From NCBI GenBank assembly GCA_001801485.1, contig MGXV01000024.1, positions 405-64,404 of the forward strand: a DNA stretch of 64,000 nt. Direction: 5' to 3'. Below are positions 44,405 to 52,983 of the stretch, in pieces. The notes under the pieces are model-generated. The model did no database searches. It was given only the letters and a program-made list of their open reading frames with translations, and was not told the origin of the DNA. The DNA is from Gammaproteobacteria bacterium RIFCSPHIGHO2_12_FULL_37_14 (lineage in GTDB: Bacteria > Pseudomonadota > Gammaproteobacteria > DSM-16500). Each line of letters begins with the position of its first letter. Positions within the stretch are counted from its first letter, which is position 1. Both the position numbers and the translations under genes were made by a program.

Positions 44405-45454
44405 ATGGGGCAAAATAAATCCGCTTTGCTGTCCACAGAAGTTCGCCACTTTGATATCACCCAGTTTGATTTCACTCATTTGGTTGATGCCATGCAGGGA
44501 ACGGCATTTCAAGCTAGAAATTTAGCTCGAGCAGCACAAATTTATGAACAAATGTTGCGCGATAATCAATGCAGCATTATTTTATGCCTTGCTGGTTCCT
44601 TAATTAGTGCTGGGCTAAAGAAAGTAATCATCGATATGATTGATCATAATATGGTGGATGTGATTGTATCGACCGGTGCTAATATCGTAGACCAAGATTT
44701 TTTTGAGGGATTAGGCTTTAAACATTATCAAGGGTCTCCTCATTTAGATGACGTTAAGCTGCAAAGTTTAGCCATTGATCGTATCTACGACACATTAATT
44801 AATGAAGATGAGTTACGTATTTGTGATGAAACCATTTGTACTATTGCTAACACTTTACATCCCAAGCCTTATTCTTCACGCGAATTTATCCAAGAAATGG
44901 GTCGTTACCTAGAAAAAAATGGTAAAAATGATCCCTCCATTGTACTACGAGCTTATCAAAAAAATGTGCCCATTTTTGTGCCCGCATTCAGTGATTGCAG
45001 TGCTGGCTTCGGTTTGGTTATGCATCAAGTGAAGCATCCTCAACGACATGTCAGCATTGATTCTGTCAAAGATTTTCGTGAACTTACCCAACTTAAAATT
45101 GCTGCAAAAGAGACAGGTTTATTCATGGTGGGCGGTGGTGTGCCGAAAAATTTTGCTCAAGATGTTGTCGTTGCTGCCGAATTGTTAGGAGCAGAAGTCC
45201 CCTTACATAAATATGCTGTACAAATCACTGTGGCAGATGAACGCGATGGAGGCTTGTCTGGTTCGACATTACGTGAAGCTTGTTCTTGGGGTAAAGTCTC
45301 AGTTGTACATGAACAAATGGTTTATAGTGAAGCAACGCTTGCCCTCCCTATTATTGTCGGTTATGCCTATAATAAAAAAGCCTGGCAAACACGTAAAGAT
45401 AGGATGTATAGTAATTTATTTAATCAAACCACTGTTGAATCCATTCTTGCATAG
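44405..45454 (+). CDS. Deoxyhypusine-synthase-like enzyme of a polyamine cluster
   Basis: 349 residues. DHS fold: IILCLAGSLISAGLKKVIID, VIVSTGANIVDQDFF, DCSAGFGLVMHQ and the Lys region LREACSWGKVSVV. Lys297 matches the catalytic Lys of eukaryotic DHS (EASWGK), and VADERDGGLSGST is the NAD/substrate loop. Bacteria lack eIF5A, so the real reaction is presumably polyamine-related: DHS homologues in bacteria are reported to act as homospermidine-synthase-like enzymes (from memory). It precedes speA by 11 bases. Starts ATG with AGGAG nine bases upstream (TTG one codon earlier is possible). Confidence 0.9.
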   Translation: MGQNKSALLSTEVRHFDITQFDFTHLVDAMQGTAFQARNLARAAQIYEQMLRDNQCSIILCLAGSLISAGLKKVIIDMIDHNMVDVIVSTGANIVDQDFFEGLGFKHYQGSPHLDDVKLQSLAIDRIYDTLINEDELRICDETICTIANTLHPKPYSSREFIQEMGRYLEKNGKNDPSIVLRAYQKNVPIFVPAFSDCSAGFGLVMHQVKHPQRHVSIDSVKDFRELTQLKIAAKETGLFMVGGGVPKNFAQDVVVAAELLGAEVPLHKYAVQITVADERDGGLSGSTLREACSWGKVSVVHEQMVYSEATLALPIIVGYAYNKKAWQTRKDRMYSNLFNQTTVESILA

Positions 45455-45465
45455 GCTCAATAAAA

Positions 45466-47358
45466 ATGACTGATTGGTCTGTACAGCAGGCCCGCGATAT
45501 CTACCATATTGCCCAATGGAGTGATGGCTTCTTTGATATTGGCGAACAAGGAACGATTCAGGTTTATCCACATGGCCCACGTGAGCAAGCCGCTCATATT
45601 GATTTATTTGAATTATCACAACATCTCAATAATCAAGGCATTCCTCTTCCCGTTCTGGTGCGTTTTACTGATATTTTAAAAAAGCGTATCAAAATATTAA
45701 ATGATGCTTTTACGCAAGCCATGCAGGAAAATCAGTATCAAGGCTCGTACTTAAGTGCTTATCCTATTAAAGTTAACCAACAACGTCGTGTCGTCGAAAC
45801 CATTCTGCAAAATGGCCAAGCGCCCGTAGGCTTAGAAACGGGCAGCAAACCGGAATTATTAGCTGCATTAGCAATTACTAATCAAACAGATGCCATGATT
45901 ATTTGTAATGGTTATAAAGATCGCGAATACATTCGCTTAGCATTAATTGGTCAACGTCTTGGACATCGCGTTCTGATCATTTTAGAAAAATTGACTGAAC
46001 TCGCTTTCGTATTAGAAGAAGCTGACAAATTAAATATCGAGCCGATTTTAGGAGTAAGGGTAAGACTTTCTTCAATCAGCGAAGGAAAGTGGCAAAATTC
46101 TGGTGGTGAAAAATCAAAATTTGGATTTTCTGCACCACAACTTTTACAAGTAGTTCAACAACTGCAATCACGAAATCGTTTACATTTATTGCAAGTTTTA
46201 CATTTTCATTTCGGATCACAGGTAGCTAACATTGCGCATATTCAACGCGCTATGCACGAAGGAGCGCGCTATTATGCTGGGTTACGCTCGTTAGGTGCGC
46301 CTATTAATATTGTTGATGTTGGCGGCGGGCTAGGCGTTGATTATGAAGGCACGCGCTCCCGCAGTTTTTGTTCCGTGAATTATACGATCCAAGAGTATGC
46401 AAATAATATTGTGTATACGCTTGCAGAGATTTGCGAACAACATTATCTACCTCATCCGCGCATCATCACTGAATCTGGTCGTGCCATTACGGCACATCAT
46501 GCTTTACTCATTACAAACGTGATTGCTACTGAATCAGCCTGTGATTTAAGTAATCTTAAACCACCAGAAAAATCTGATATACCTATTTTGCATAGCTTAT
46601 GGAATAGTTTTAATTATTTATCTGAAAGTACTGTGCTTGAAATTTATCATGACATTTGCCATTGGATGTCTGAAATTCATACTATGTATATTCATGGTTT
46701 AATTGGTATTGAAAAACGTGCTTATGCAGAACAAGTTTATTTTGCCATTTGCTATCGATTACGTGATTTTCTGAAACCAAAAATACGCGCACATCGGGAA
46801 GTGAGTGATGAACTCAATAAAAAATTAGCTAATAAATTTGTTTGCAATTTTTCACTCTTTCAATCGTTACCAGATGCCTGGGCAATTGATCAAGTATTTC
46901 CAATTATGCCACTCTCTGGGCTTGACCAATTTCCCACTGAACATGGCATTTTACACGATATTACTTGTGATTCGGACGGCCGCATCAACAAATATGTCAA
47001 TAATTACGGTTTAGAAAGTACATTACCTTTGTTACCTTACGACACCAACCAACCCTATTTATTAGGTATTTTTTTGGTCGGCGCTTATCAAGAAATTTTG
47101 GGAGATTTGCATAACTTATTTGGTGATACCAACTCAGTGCATGTTGAATTAACACCCGAAGGAAAATATCATCTTACTAATACCATTCACGGCGATACGG
47201 TTGAATCAACCTTGCGTTACGTCGACTTCGATAAAAATTCATTAATGCAATCCTATCAACGACAACTCGAAAAAGCACAATTAAGCCCCGAAGAATGCAA
47301 AGAATTTTTAACTGATTTAGAAGTTGGGCTGGCTGGTTATACTTATTTTGAAGCGTAA
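45466..47358 (+). CDS. speA: Biosynthetic arginine decarboxylase
   Basis: 630 residues, normal for the PLP alanine-racemase-fold SpeA. Makes agmatine from arginine. PLP Lys102 is in LSAYPIKVNQQRRVVE; further features are GLETGSKPELLAAL, LHFHFGSQ, VDVGGGLGVDYEGTRS and ITCDSDGRINKYV (C-terminal part with the catalytic Cys/Asp of the dimer interface). Cotranscribed with the DHS-like gene. Ends before a strong hairpin. Confidence 0.96.
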   Translation: MTDWSVQQARDIYHIAQWSDGFFDIGEQGTIQVYPHGPREQAAHIDLFELSQHLNNQGIPLPVLVRFTDILKKRIKILNDAFTQAMQENQYQGSYLSAYPIKVNQQRRVVETILQNGQAPVGLETGSKPELLAALAITNQTDAMIICNGYKDREYIRLALIGQRLGHRVLIILEKLTELAFVLEEADKLNIEPILGVRVRLSSISEGKWQNSGGEKSKFGFSAPQLLQVVQQLQSRNRLHLLQVLHFHFGSQVANIAHIQRAMHEGARYYAGLRSLGAPINIVDVGGGLGVDYEGTRSRSFCSVNYTIQEYANNIVYTLAEICEQHYLPHPRIITESGRAITAHHALLITNVIATESACDLSNLKPPEKSDIPILHSLWNSFNYLSESTVLEIYHDICHWMSEIHTMYIHGLIGIEKRAYAEQVYFAICYRLRDFLKPKIRAHREVSDELNKKLANKFVCNFSLFQSLPDAWAIDQVFPIMPLSGLDQFPTEHGILHDITCDSDGRINKYVNNYGLESTLPLLPYDTNQPYLLGIFLVGAYQEILGDLHNLFGDTNSVHVELTPEGKYHLTNTIHGDTVESTLRYVDFDKNSLMQSYQRQLEKAQLSPEECKEFLTDLEVGLAGYTYFEA

Positions 47359-47387
47359 ATAGTAGATCGCAATGACGCTCCATCTTT

Positions 47388-47432
47388 TTATCCATGAAAA
47401 TTGTAAGTATAAGTTACAATTTTCATGGATAA
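47388..47432. terminator. Strong inverted repeat between speA and agmatinase (likely bidirectional terminator)
   Basis: TTATCCATGAAAATTGTAA (47388-47406) and its exact complement TTACAATTTTCATGGATAA (47414-47432) form 19 perfect pairs with a seven-base loop. It sits between convergent genes, so termination is the simplest role, although the stem is AT-rich and there is no long T-run on either side. Confidence 0.55.
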
Positions 47433-47451
47433 CCGCCATACTTGTCAAGCA

Positions 47452-48513
47452 TTAGTGTTCGTAGCTATATAATGTCCAACCGCATAGTTTATAAAGAAGA
47501 CGAGCGGCTACATTTGCATCCCATTCGCTAGCAGGATCAACCATCCCAGATGAGCTATGAGGCGTTATCTTACCTAACGATACTTCACTGAGATCAAAGC
47601 CGATAATTTTTCGTTTTGACTGAATAATCTTTTTGAAAAGATAAAGCACTTCATTAAAATCTAACCCGCCAGGAACGGGAGTACCAGTATGCGGACAAAA
47701 GTGAGGGGCGAGCCCATCAATATCAAAAGAAATATAAACCTCAGATCCTAAGTGCTGAATAATGTCGTCACACAAGCTAGACCAACTTCTACCAATCATT
47801 TTTTGTTCGGCAAGATCTGCATCAAAAAAGGTGCTAATACGAACAGAATTATTTTCAATAAATTTAGCTTCGTCTTCACAAAAATCACGAATACCGACTT
47901 GGATTAGTTTTTCTAAAGGAGTTTTAGTTATCACGTTATACATAATGGATGCATGTGAATACTCGAATCCTTCGTATGCCTGTCGCATATCAGCATGCGC
48001 ATCAATATGAAGAACATGCATGTTAGGATATTTTTCTAAAAATGATTGTATTCCACCAAATGGTATAGAATGATCGCCACCAATCAGCCCAACAAATTTA
48101 TCTTGATTAAGCCATTTCTTGGTTTCGTTATAGATATATTTATTTAATTTTTCACTGTAATGATTCACCGCGTTCAGCGCAGCAAGAATATTTTTCTGGC
48201 TATCATCTATTTTTTCAGAAATGATTTTTAAAGCAGCTGTACGGGCTTTTGCATTCCATTCTTGTATATGTGGCGAATGTTCAAGCATAGCGATTCCTGC
48301 TTCAAAAAAATTTCCTAGATCGCGATCATATAAATCAACTTGTTTACTTGCAGCAAAAATAGCTTGTGGACCGTAAAAAGTTCCTGATCCATAAGAAGTG
48401 GTTGCTTCCCATGCGACTGGGATGAGAATTAGTTTGGATTCTTCTACCGTAAATGGAAGACCAAAAATACCGGAATCTTTAGTGGCTGCTGCATTTGGAT
48501 CAAAATGTGTCAT
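47452..48513 (-). CDS. Ureohydrolase, probably agmatinase
   Basis: 353 residues. Mn-binding motifs of the arginase family: GGDHSIPFG, HIDAHADMRQAYEG and ISFDIDGLAPHFCPHTGTPVPGG. Agmatinase is preferred over arginase or formimidoylglutamase because it is convergent with speA, the source of agmatine; putrescine would be the product. It is longer than E. coli SpeB (about 306), with extra sequence around residues 60-130. No ribosome binding site stands out. Starts 79 bases from the tgt start. Confidence 0.85.
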   Translation of the reverse strand: MTHFDPNAAATKDSGIFGLPFTVEESKLILIPVAWEATTSYGSGTFYGPQAIFAASKQVDLYDRDLGNFFEAGIAMLEHSPHIQEWNAKARTAALKIISEKIDDSQKNILAALNAVNHYSEKLNKYIYNETKKWLNQDKFVGLIGGDHSIPFGGIQSFLEKYPNMHVLHIDAHADMRQAYEGFEYSHASIMYNVITKTPLEKLIQVGIRDFCEDEAKFIENNSVRISTFFDADLAEQKMIGRSWSSLCDDIIQHLGSEVYISFDIDGLAPHFCPHTGTPVPGGLDFNEVLYLFKKIIQSKRKIIGFDLSEVSLGKITPHSSSGMVDPASEWDANVAARLLYKLCGWTLYSYEH

Positions 48514-48592
48514 GTTCTTTGCTCGTATGCTAATATGTCAACGCATTGCGCTGCCAAAACGAAGAGTAACAACAAAAAATGCAGGTTACCTG

Positions 48593-49744
48593 ATGACAAC
48601 ATTCCAATCAATGCTTATTAAAAAACATCCAAATTTACCTGCAAGAGTCATGCGTATGCTAACCCCTCATGGGGAAGTGCTAACACCAACATTTATGCCA
48701 GTCGGCACTCGAGCCATGTTAAATTATGTGACGCCTAGCGATCTGGTTGCTAATGGTAGTCAGCTTATTTTAGGTGGTAATACCTACCACATGTTATGTG
48801 CTCCTGGGATGGAAGTAATTGAGCGTGTAGGCGGAATGCACAAATTCATGGGCTGGCCACAAGCCATGTTAACAGATAGTGGTGGTTTTCAAGTATTCAG
48901 CTTATCTAAGAAAGGATCCATTTGTATTATCGATGACGATGGGGCAGTCTTCAAACATCCTCTAACAGGAAAAATTATTCATCTGAATCCGCAAACTTCC
49001 ATACAAACGCAAAAAATCATTGGGGCAGATATCATCATGGCATTCGACCAATGCACGCCAGAAGAAGGTGGTCGCGAAATTGCATTAGCAGCACTTGATC
49101 GTACACATCGCTGGTTAGTTTTATCTAAACAAGAACACGATAAAAACTCTTTTTCTCGTTATGGATTTCAGCAAGCGCTATTTGGCATTATACAAGGTGG
49201 TAGTTTTAGAGATTTACGAGAACAGAGTACAGAATTTATTTTGCAACAAGATTGTGATGGCATTGGAATAGGCGGTGAAGTCATTGGCTTTGATATGGTA
49301 AAAACATGTGAAATTATTGATTGGGTTCGACCATTATTACCTGAAAACAAAGTACGTTACACTATGGGTGTTGGTCTTGATCCACAAGATTTAATCAATG
49401 TAGTTGCGAAAGGTATTGATATTTTTGATTGCGTCGCACCAACACGAAATGCACGTCACGGTACTTTATATTATGGTGAGATCGTCGAACAGGATGGCTG
49501 GCTAGCGTTTAAAAATAAGGATGAAAGATGCCGTATTTTGATTAAAAAAAATGAATATTCCAAAGATGAAAATCCCATTATGCCTAATTGCCTTTGCTAC
49601 ACTTGCAAACATTTTTCACGCGCTTATCTACACTATCTTTTCAAAGAAGGCTTAATCGCTTATTTTCATTTAGCTAGCATTCATAATCTTCATGTCATGC
49701 AAACCGTCTGTACCCGCATGCGAAATATCTTATTAAGAGATTAA
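48593..49744 (+). CDS. tgt: tRNA-guanine transglycosylase family, non-canonical substrate loop
   Basis: 383 residues from ATG 48593; upstream frame overlaps the divergent gene region and is not conserved. Base exchange with Asp nucleophile D279 (IDIFDCVAPTRNARHG) and D95 (LTDSGGFQVFS). Zinc site C333, C335, C338, H364 is complete. Differences from canonical bacterial Tgt: FDECTP is FDQCTP (151-156) and the preQ1-binding GGLAVGE loop reads GGEVIGF (227-233). Tgt usually sits with queA and yajC-secDF; none is here. It may be the housekeeping enzyme, a second copy, or one taking a different 7-deazaguanine such as queuine. Confidence 0.85.
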   Translation: MTTFQSMLIKKHPNLPARVMRMLTPHGEVLTPTFMPVGTRAMLNYVTPSDLVANGSQLILGGNTYHMLCAPGMEVIERVGGMHKFMGWPQAMLTDSGGFQVFSLSKKGSICIIDDDGAVFKHPLTGKIIHLNPQTSIQTQKIIGADIIMAFDQCTPEEGGREIALAALDRTHRWLVLSKQEHDKNSFSRYGFQQALFGIIQGGSFRDLREQSTEFILQQDCDGIGIGGEVIGFDMVKTCEIIDWVRPLLPENKVRYTMGVGLDPQDLINVVAKGIDIFDCVAPTRNARHGTLYYGEIVEQDGWLAFKNKDERCRILIKKNEYSKDENPIMPNCLCYTCKHFSRAYLHYLFKEGLIAYFHLASIHNLHVMQTVCTRMRNILLRD

Positions 49745-49758
49745 ACTCTGCTTAGAAC

Positions 49759-50682
49759 TTAGGGCGATGTTTTTTTCATGTGGGCAATTTCAGGCTTTTG
49801 ATTATCCATCTGCTTAACTGCTATGAATCGAAGATACTCATAATAAATTTGACATAAACGTCCTTGTGACAAAGCCTTAAGATAAGGGTTTAATTTTTCA
49901 GCCAACACTTTTCCATTTAACAAAGCTTGAAGCTTTTGTGCAGCTGAAATTTTTACACTTCCCGAAAAACCAAAATGAAAAAAATTAAAAAGGGTTCTTA
50001 TATAGAGTGGTTCAGTATCTCGTTTTTCACGATAATCATCAAGTTTAGCATCAATCGCTATATAGTTTAATAATTGACGGTAGGCTGGCACCCCCATTTC
50101 AGTATCAGTTAATACTAATCCAATATTTTTACAAATGCTTAAAGTATTGTTTAATGCCGCTCTTAGTTCAATATTGGCATAAATATTATTTGCTAGGACT
50201 AAAATAAATTGATATCCCTTAAAAGAAGCACTTAATTTTGTTAATTTTTTTAATTGCTGTTGCTCTGTCAAATAATAGATTAAAATATCTTTATTATCTG
50301 CTGGCCTATCTTGTTTTAATGTATCTCGATTGAAACCACGGATAATTATGTTTAGATTCGCTTTGTTGATACTCGATTTGCCAATAAGATACGGTAAAAT
50401 AAAAATCGCCTCATCTGAACGAAATGAATTAATTTCAATTAAATCTAAAGTGGATAATAACTCACACTCATCTAGATACTCTCGTAATTGTCCAGGCAAA
50501 GGATTATGTAAATTTTTGAACTTTTCAGGACGTACGATAGCTAAATCACCCATCTTTTGTTTAAACTTAGTGGAAAAGGATTGATTAAAAAATAAATTGT
50601 AACATTTGAAGTTTTTAACTTGATCTTGTGTCGATAAATTAATTAAAGCGGTGTTTTCTTGATGAAGACGTTCTGATCGCAT
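49759..50682 (-). CDS. Unknown 307-residue protein, candidate effector
   Basis: Start ATG 50682 with GGAGAGG upstream; the longer frame has no such site. Not recognised. The middle third has alternating beta-like stretches with Rossmann-like flavour (FILPYLIG, ANLNIIIRGF, KDILIYYLTE, GYQFILVLANNIYANIE) and the C-terminal part is helical (AAQKLQALLNGKVLAEKLNP). No signal peptide or membrane segment. It lies alone between tgt and the MgtC gene. Effector role is only a guess from its isolation and lack of known domains. Confidence 0.5.
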   Translation of the reverse strand: MRSERLHQENTALINLSTQDQVKNFKCYNLFFNQSFSTKFKQKMGDLAIVRPEKFKNLHNPLPGQLREYLDECELLSTLDLIEINSFRSDEAIFILPYLIGKSSINKANLNIIIRGFNRDTLKQDRPADNKDILIYYLTEQQQLKKLTKLSASFKGYQFILVLANNIYANIELRAALNNTLSICKNIGLVLTDTEMGVPAYRQLLNYIAIDAKLDDYREKRDTEPLYIRTLFNFFHFGFSGSVKISAAQKLQALLNGKVLAEKLNPYLKALSQGRLCQIYYEYLRFIAVKQMDNQKPEIAHMKKTSP

Positions 50683-50824
50683 ATTTTCCTCTCCATAGGA
50701 TTTTGTATAATAAAAAGTATTGATGTATTCCAACTCACCTATCCTTTATCACTTCTTATTTGCTTACTCTCACAAATCTAAGTAGCATAAAACAGATATC
50801 TAGAAATAACACTAAAGGAATAGC

Positions 50825-51259
50825 ATGTTAGCACCTACTTTCGAAATGGATCTGCAAATGATATTTCGAGTTGTTCTCGCTTGTTTACTCGGTTGCTTAA
50901 TCGGTTGGGAAAGAGAACGACATCGCAATATTGTTTCGGCTGGTATACGAACTTATGGTGCAATTGCTTTAGGTTCATGTGTCTTTGGGATTCTAAGCTA
51001 TTTTGTCACCTCTGCAGATCCATCACGAATTGCCGCTCAAGTGGTCACTGGTATCGGATTTTTAGGTGGCGGCATCATTTTTCGCCAAGGTGATTATGTG
51101 ACTGGCTTAACTACTGCCGCTACCTTATGGGCAACGGCTGCCGTTGGTTTAGCCGTTGCATTTGGTTTATATTTTGTTGCTGCTACCATTACCATTCTAT
51201 TATTTCTCCTACTGTATCTCCCGCGTTTAGCTTGGTGGAAAAAGATCTCCGCAAAATGA
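50825..51259 (+). CDS. MgtC/SapB family inner-membrane protein
   Basis: 144 residues with four to five hydrophobic helices. Family marks: ACLLGCLIGWERERH near the N-terminus, then SAGIRTYGAIALGSCVFG, VVTGIGFLGGGIIFRQGD and TTAATLWATAAVGLAVAFG. MgtC proteins support survival at low Mg2+ and in macrophages in several pathogens (known); the Salmonella C-terminal soluble domain is missing, making it the short SapB type. Solitary gene with AAAGGAA upstream. Confidence 0.92.
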   Translation: MLAPTFEMDLQMIFRVVLACLLGCLIGWERERHRNIVSAGIRTYGAIALGSCVFGILSYFVTSADPSRIAAQVVTGIGFLGGGIIFRQGDYVTGLTTAATLWATAAVGLAVAFGLYFVAATITILLFLLLYLPRLAWWKKISAK

Positions 51260-51313
51260 TCTCGAATTTGGTATTAAAGTCTGTCCCGCAATAGAGTTTC
51301 TTGCTAGTTTAAT

Positions 51314-51628
51314 CTAGGTGAATATACGCTTAATTAATTCTTGCAACTCACCCGCCTCATGCATTTCAGCAATAATATCACTACCGCCAATAAATTCTCC
51401 CTTAATATACAACTGCGGAATAGTTGGCCAATTCGAGTAAACTTTAATGCCATGGCGAATCGCTTCATCTTGCAGCACATCTACTGTTGTAAATTTTGCG
51501 CCATATGATTTTAAAATATTAACTGCGCGTGCCGAAAAACCGCATTGTGGTAGCTCAGCATTTCCCTTCATATAAAGAATAATATCGTTCTCTGCAATTT
51601 GTTGCTTAATTTTGTCTTGAATATTCAT
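51314..51628 (-). CDS. grxD: Monothiol glutaredoxin, Grx4 type
   Basis: 104 residues from ATG 51628 (AGAGG five bases upstream). The CGFS active site is at 29-32 (LPQCGFSARAV), followed by WPTIPQLYIKGEFIGGSDI with the cis-Pro. CGFS glutaredoxins carry Fe-S clusters and transfer them to A-type carriers. It is the last gene of the suf operon, 22 bases after sufT. Confidence 0.95.
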   Translation of the reverse strand: MNIQDKIKQQIAENDIILYMKGNAELPQCGFSARAVNILKSYGAKFTTVDVLQDEAIRHGIKVYSNWPTIPQLYIKGEFIGGSDIIAEMHEAGELQELIKRIFT

Positions 51629-51650
51629 GCGCACCTCTTTTAGTCACGTT

Positions 51651-52190
51651 CTATAATAATCCTAGCTGCAATTTCGCTACTTCACTCATTTTTTCTTTAT
51701 TCCAAGGAGGATCAAATACCAATTCAATATGCACATCCGTCACCCCATGAACTTGTTGCAATTTATCCTTTATTTCATCAACTAATACTGGTCCCATGCC
51801 ACAACCCGATGCCGTCAATGTCATGATGACTTCAACTCGAAAATCATTCATACCCAGAGGCAATACTCGACATTCATACACCAAGCCAAGATCCACAATA
51901 TTCACTGGAATTTCTGGATCATAACAAGTTTTCATTTGCTCCCAAAGCTTATCTTCTAATGAACCTTCCATTTCATTAATATTGGGATTCTCTAAAATAA
52001 CCAAACCCAGTGCATCGCCATCTTTACCTGCAACACGCAATAAATTGCCGTGCACATAGACTGTGTAGGAATTTCCCAATGCTTGTGTCACCACGACTTG
52101 GGTACCGGCTTGTAAACTCACTGTTTCGCCAGATGGAATTAATGTAGCATTCACTGTTTTTATTACTTCGATTGGTGTTTCGCGTTTCAC
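51651..52190 (-). CDS. sufT: SufT (DUF59/MIP18 family) Fe-S assembly factor
   Basis: 179 residues. N-terminal half with VNATLIPSGETVSLQAGTQV; the DUF59 domain (residues about 85-175) has CYDPEIPVNIVDLGLVYECR, LTASGCGMGPVLVDEIKDKL and FDPPWNKEKMSEVAKLQLG. Members assist maturation of Fe-S proteins. Eight bases after the A-type carrier gene in the suf operon. Confidence 0.93.
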   Translation of the reverse strand: MKRETPIEVIKTVNATLIPSGETVSLQAGTQVVVTQALGNSYTVYVHGNLLRVAGKDGDALGLVILENPNINEMEGSLEDKLWEQMKTCYDPEIPVNIVDLGLVYECRVLPLGMNDFRVEVIMTLTASGCGMGPVLVDEIKDKLQQVHGVTDVHIELVFDPPWNKEKMSEVAKLQLGLL

Positions 52191-52198
52191 AAGCTACC

Positions 52199-52537
52199 TC
52201 ACTCAATATGAAAACTTTCCCCACAACCACAACGTCCCGCCTCATTTGGATTATTAAATACTAATTTTTTTTGTTTTAATCCCGCTTTTTCTTCTTCTAC
52301 ATAATCAATTGTTATTCCTTCAAATAAATGTGCCCATAATGGATCAATAAATATTTTTATGCCGTCATGCTCAATAACGATATTCTGTGCTTTTTCTTCC
52401 ATAAGAATAGTAGGCAAATAAGCGTAGCCTGAACATCCAGTTTTTTTTATTGTTAAACCAAATCCAATACCATTCTCTTTGGCAAGATTTTTTTTAATAT
52501 ACTCACTTGCTGCGGACGTCAAGGTAATCATATTCAT
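52199..52537 (-). CDS. sufA: A-type Fe-S carrier (SufA/IscA-like)
   Basis: 112 residues. The three conserved cysteines are C35 (KTGCSGYAY), C103 and C105 (GRCGCGESF). Accepts clusters from SufBCD and delivers them. Start overlaps the sufU stop (TAATG), with a second ATG two codons on. The protein has a somewhat longer acidic middle (LMEEKAQNIVIEHDG). Exact orthology to SufA versus ErpA/IscA is not certain; operon context favours SufA. Confidence 0.92.
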   Translation of the reverse strand: MNMITLTSAASEYIKKNLAKENGIGFGLTIKKTGCSGYAYLPTILMEEKAQNIVIEHDGIKIFIDPLWAHLFEGITIDYVEEEKAGLKQKKLVFNNPNEAGRCGCGESFHIE

Positions 52538-52983
52538 TACTCCGTACTCACTGGCTTGTTTTCATCTTCTAAAGCAGCTTTCAAGGTATGCCAAGCTAGC
52601 GTGGCGCATTTTACTCGAATAGGAAATGCTGCTACTCCCGCAAAGATTGCTAATTTTCCCAAATTATTTTGCGGATTTTTTTCATTTCCCTGGGTAACTA
52701 AATGATGAAAATCCTCAAATAGTCGTTCTATTTCTTTGACTGTTTTTCCTTTTATGGATTCCGTCATTAAAGAAGCCGATGCCACTGAAATGGCACAACC
52801 TGTTCCCTCAAAACAAACCTCCTCCACCACGCCATTTTGTTCAAATACCTGCAATATTAATTGGTCGCCACATAATGGATTATGTCCCGCATGCTGATGA
52901 TTAGCATGTTGCAAGACCCCTCTATTGCGAGGATTTTTTCCATGATCAATAATCATTTCTTGATAAAGTTCCCGCAACAACAT
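52537..52983 (-). CDS. sufU: SUF system scaffold/sulfurtransferase SufU
   Basis: 148 residues, NifU/IscU fold. Cysteines C38 (HNPLCGDQL), C63 (EGTGCAISVASASLM) and C126 (VKCATLAWHTLKAAL), with the insertion between the second and third cysteine typical of SufU. It passes sulfur from SufS via a zinc site. Overlaps sufS by one base. SufE is absent. Confidence 0.93.
   Translation of the reverse strand: MLLRELYQEMIIDHGKNPRNRGVLQHANHQHAGHNPLCGDQLILQVFEQNGVVEEVCFEGTGCAISVASASLMTESIKGKTVKEIERLFEDFHHLVTQGNEKNPQNNLGKLAIFAGVAAFPIRVKCATLAWHTLKAALEDENKPVSTE

Noticed and set aside
48398..48592. Longer N-terminus for the tgt gene
   Set aside because: The extra 65 residues run antisense through the agmatinase gene start and do not resemble Tgt proteins.
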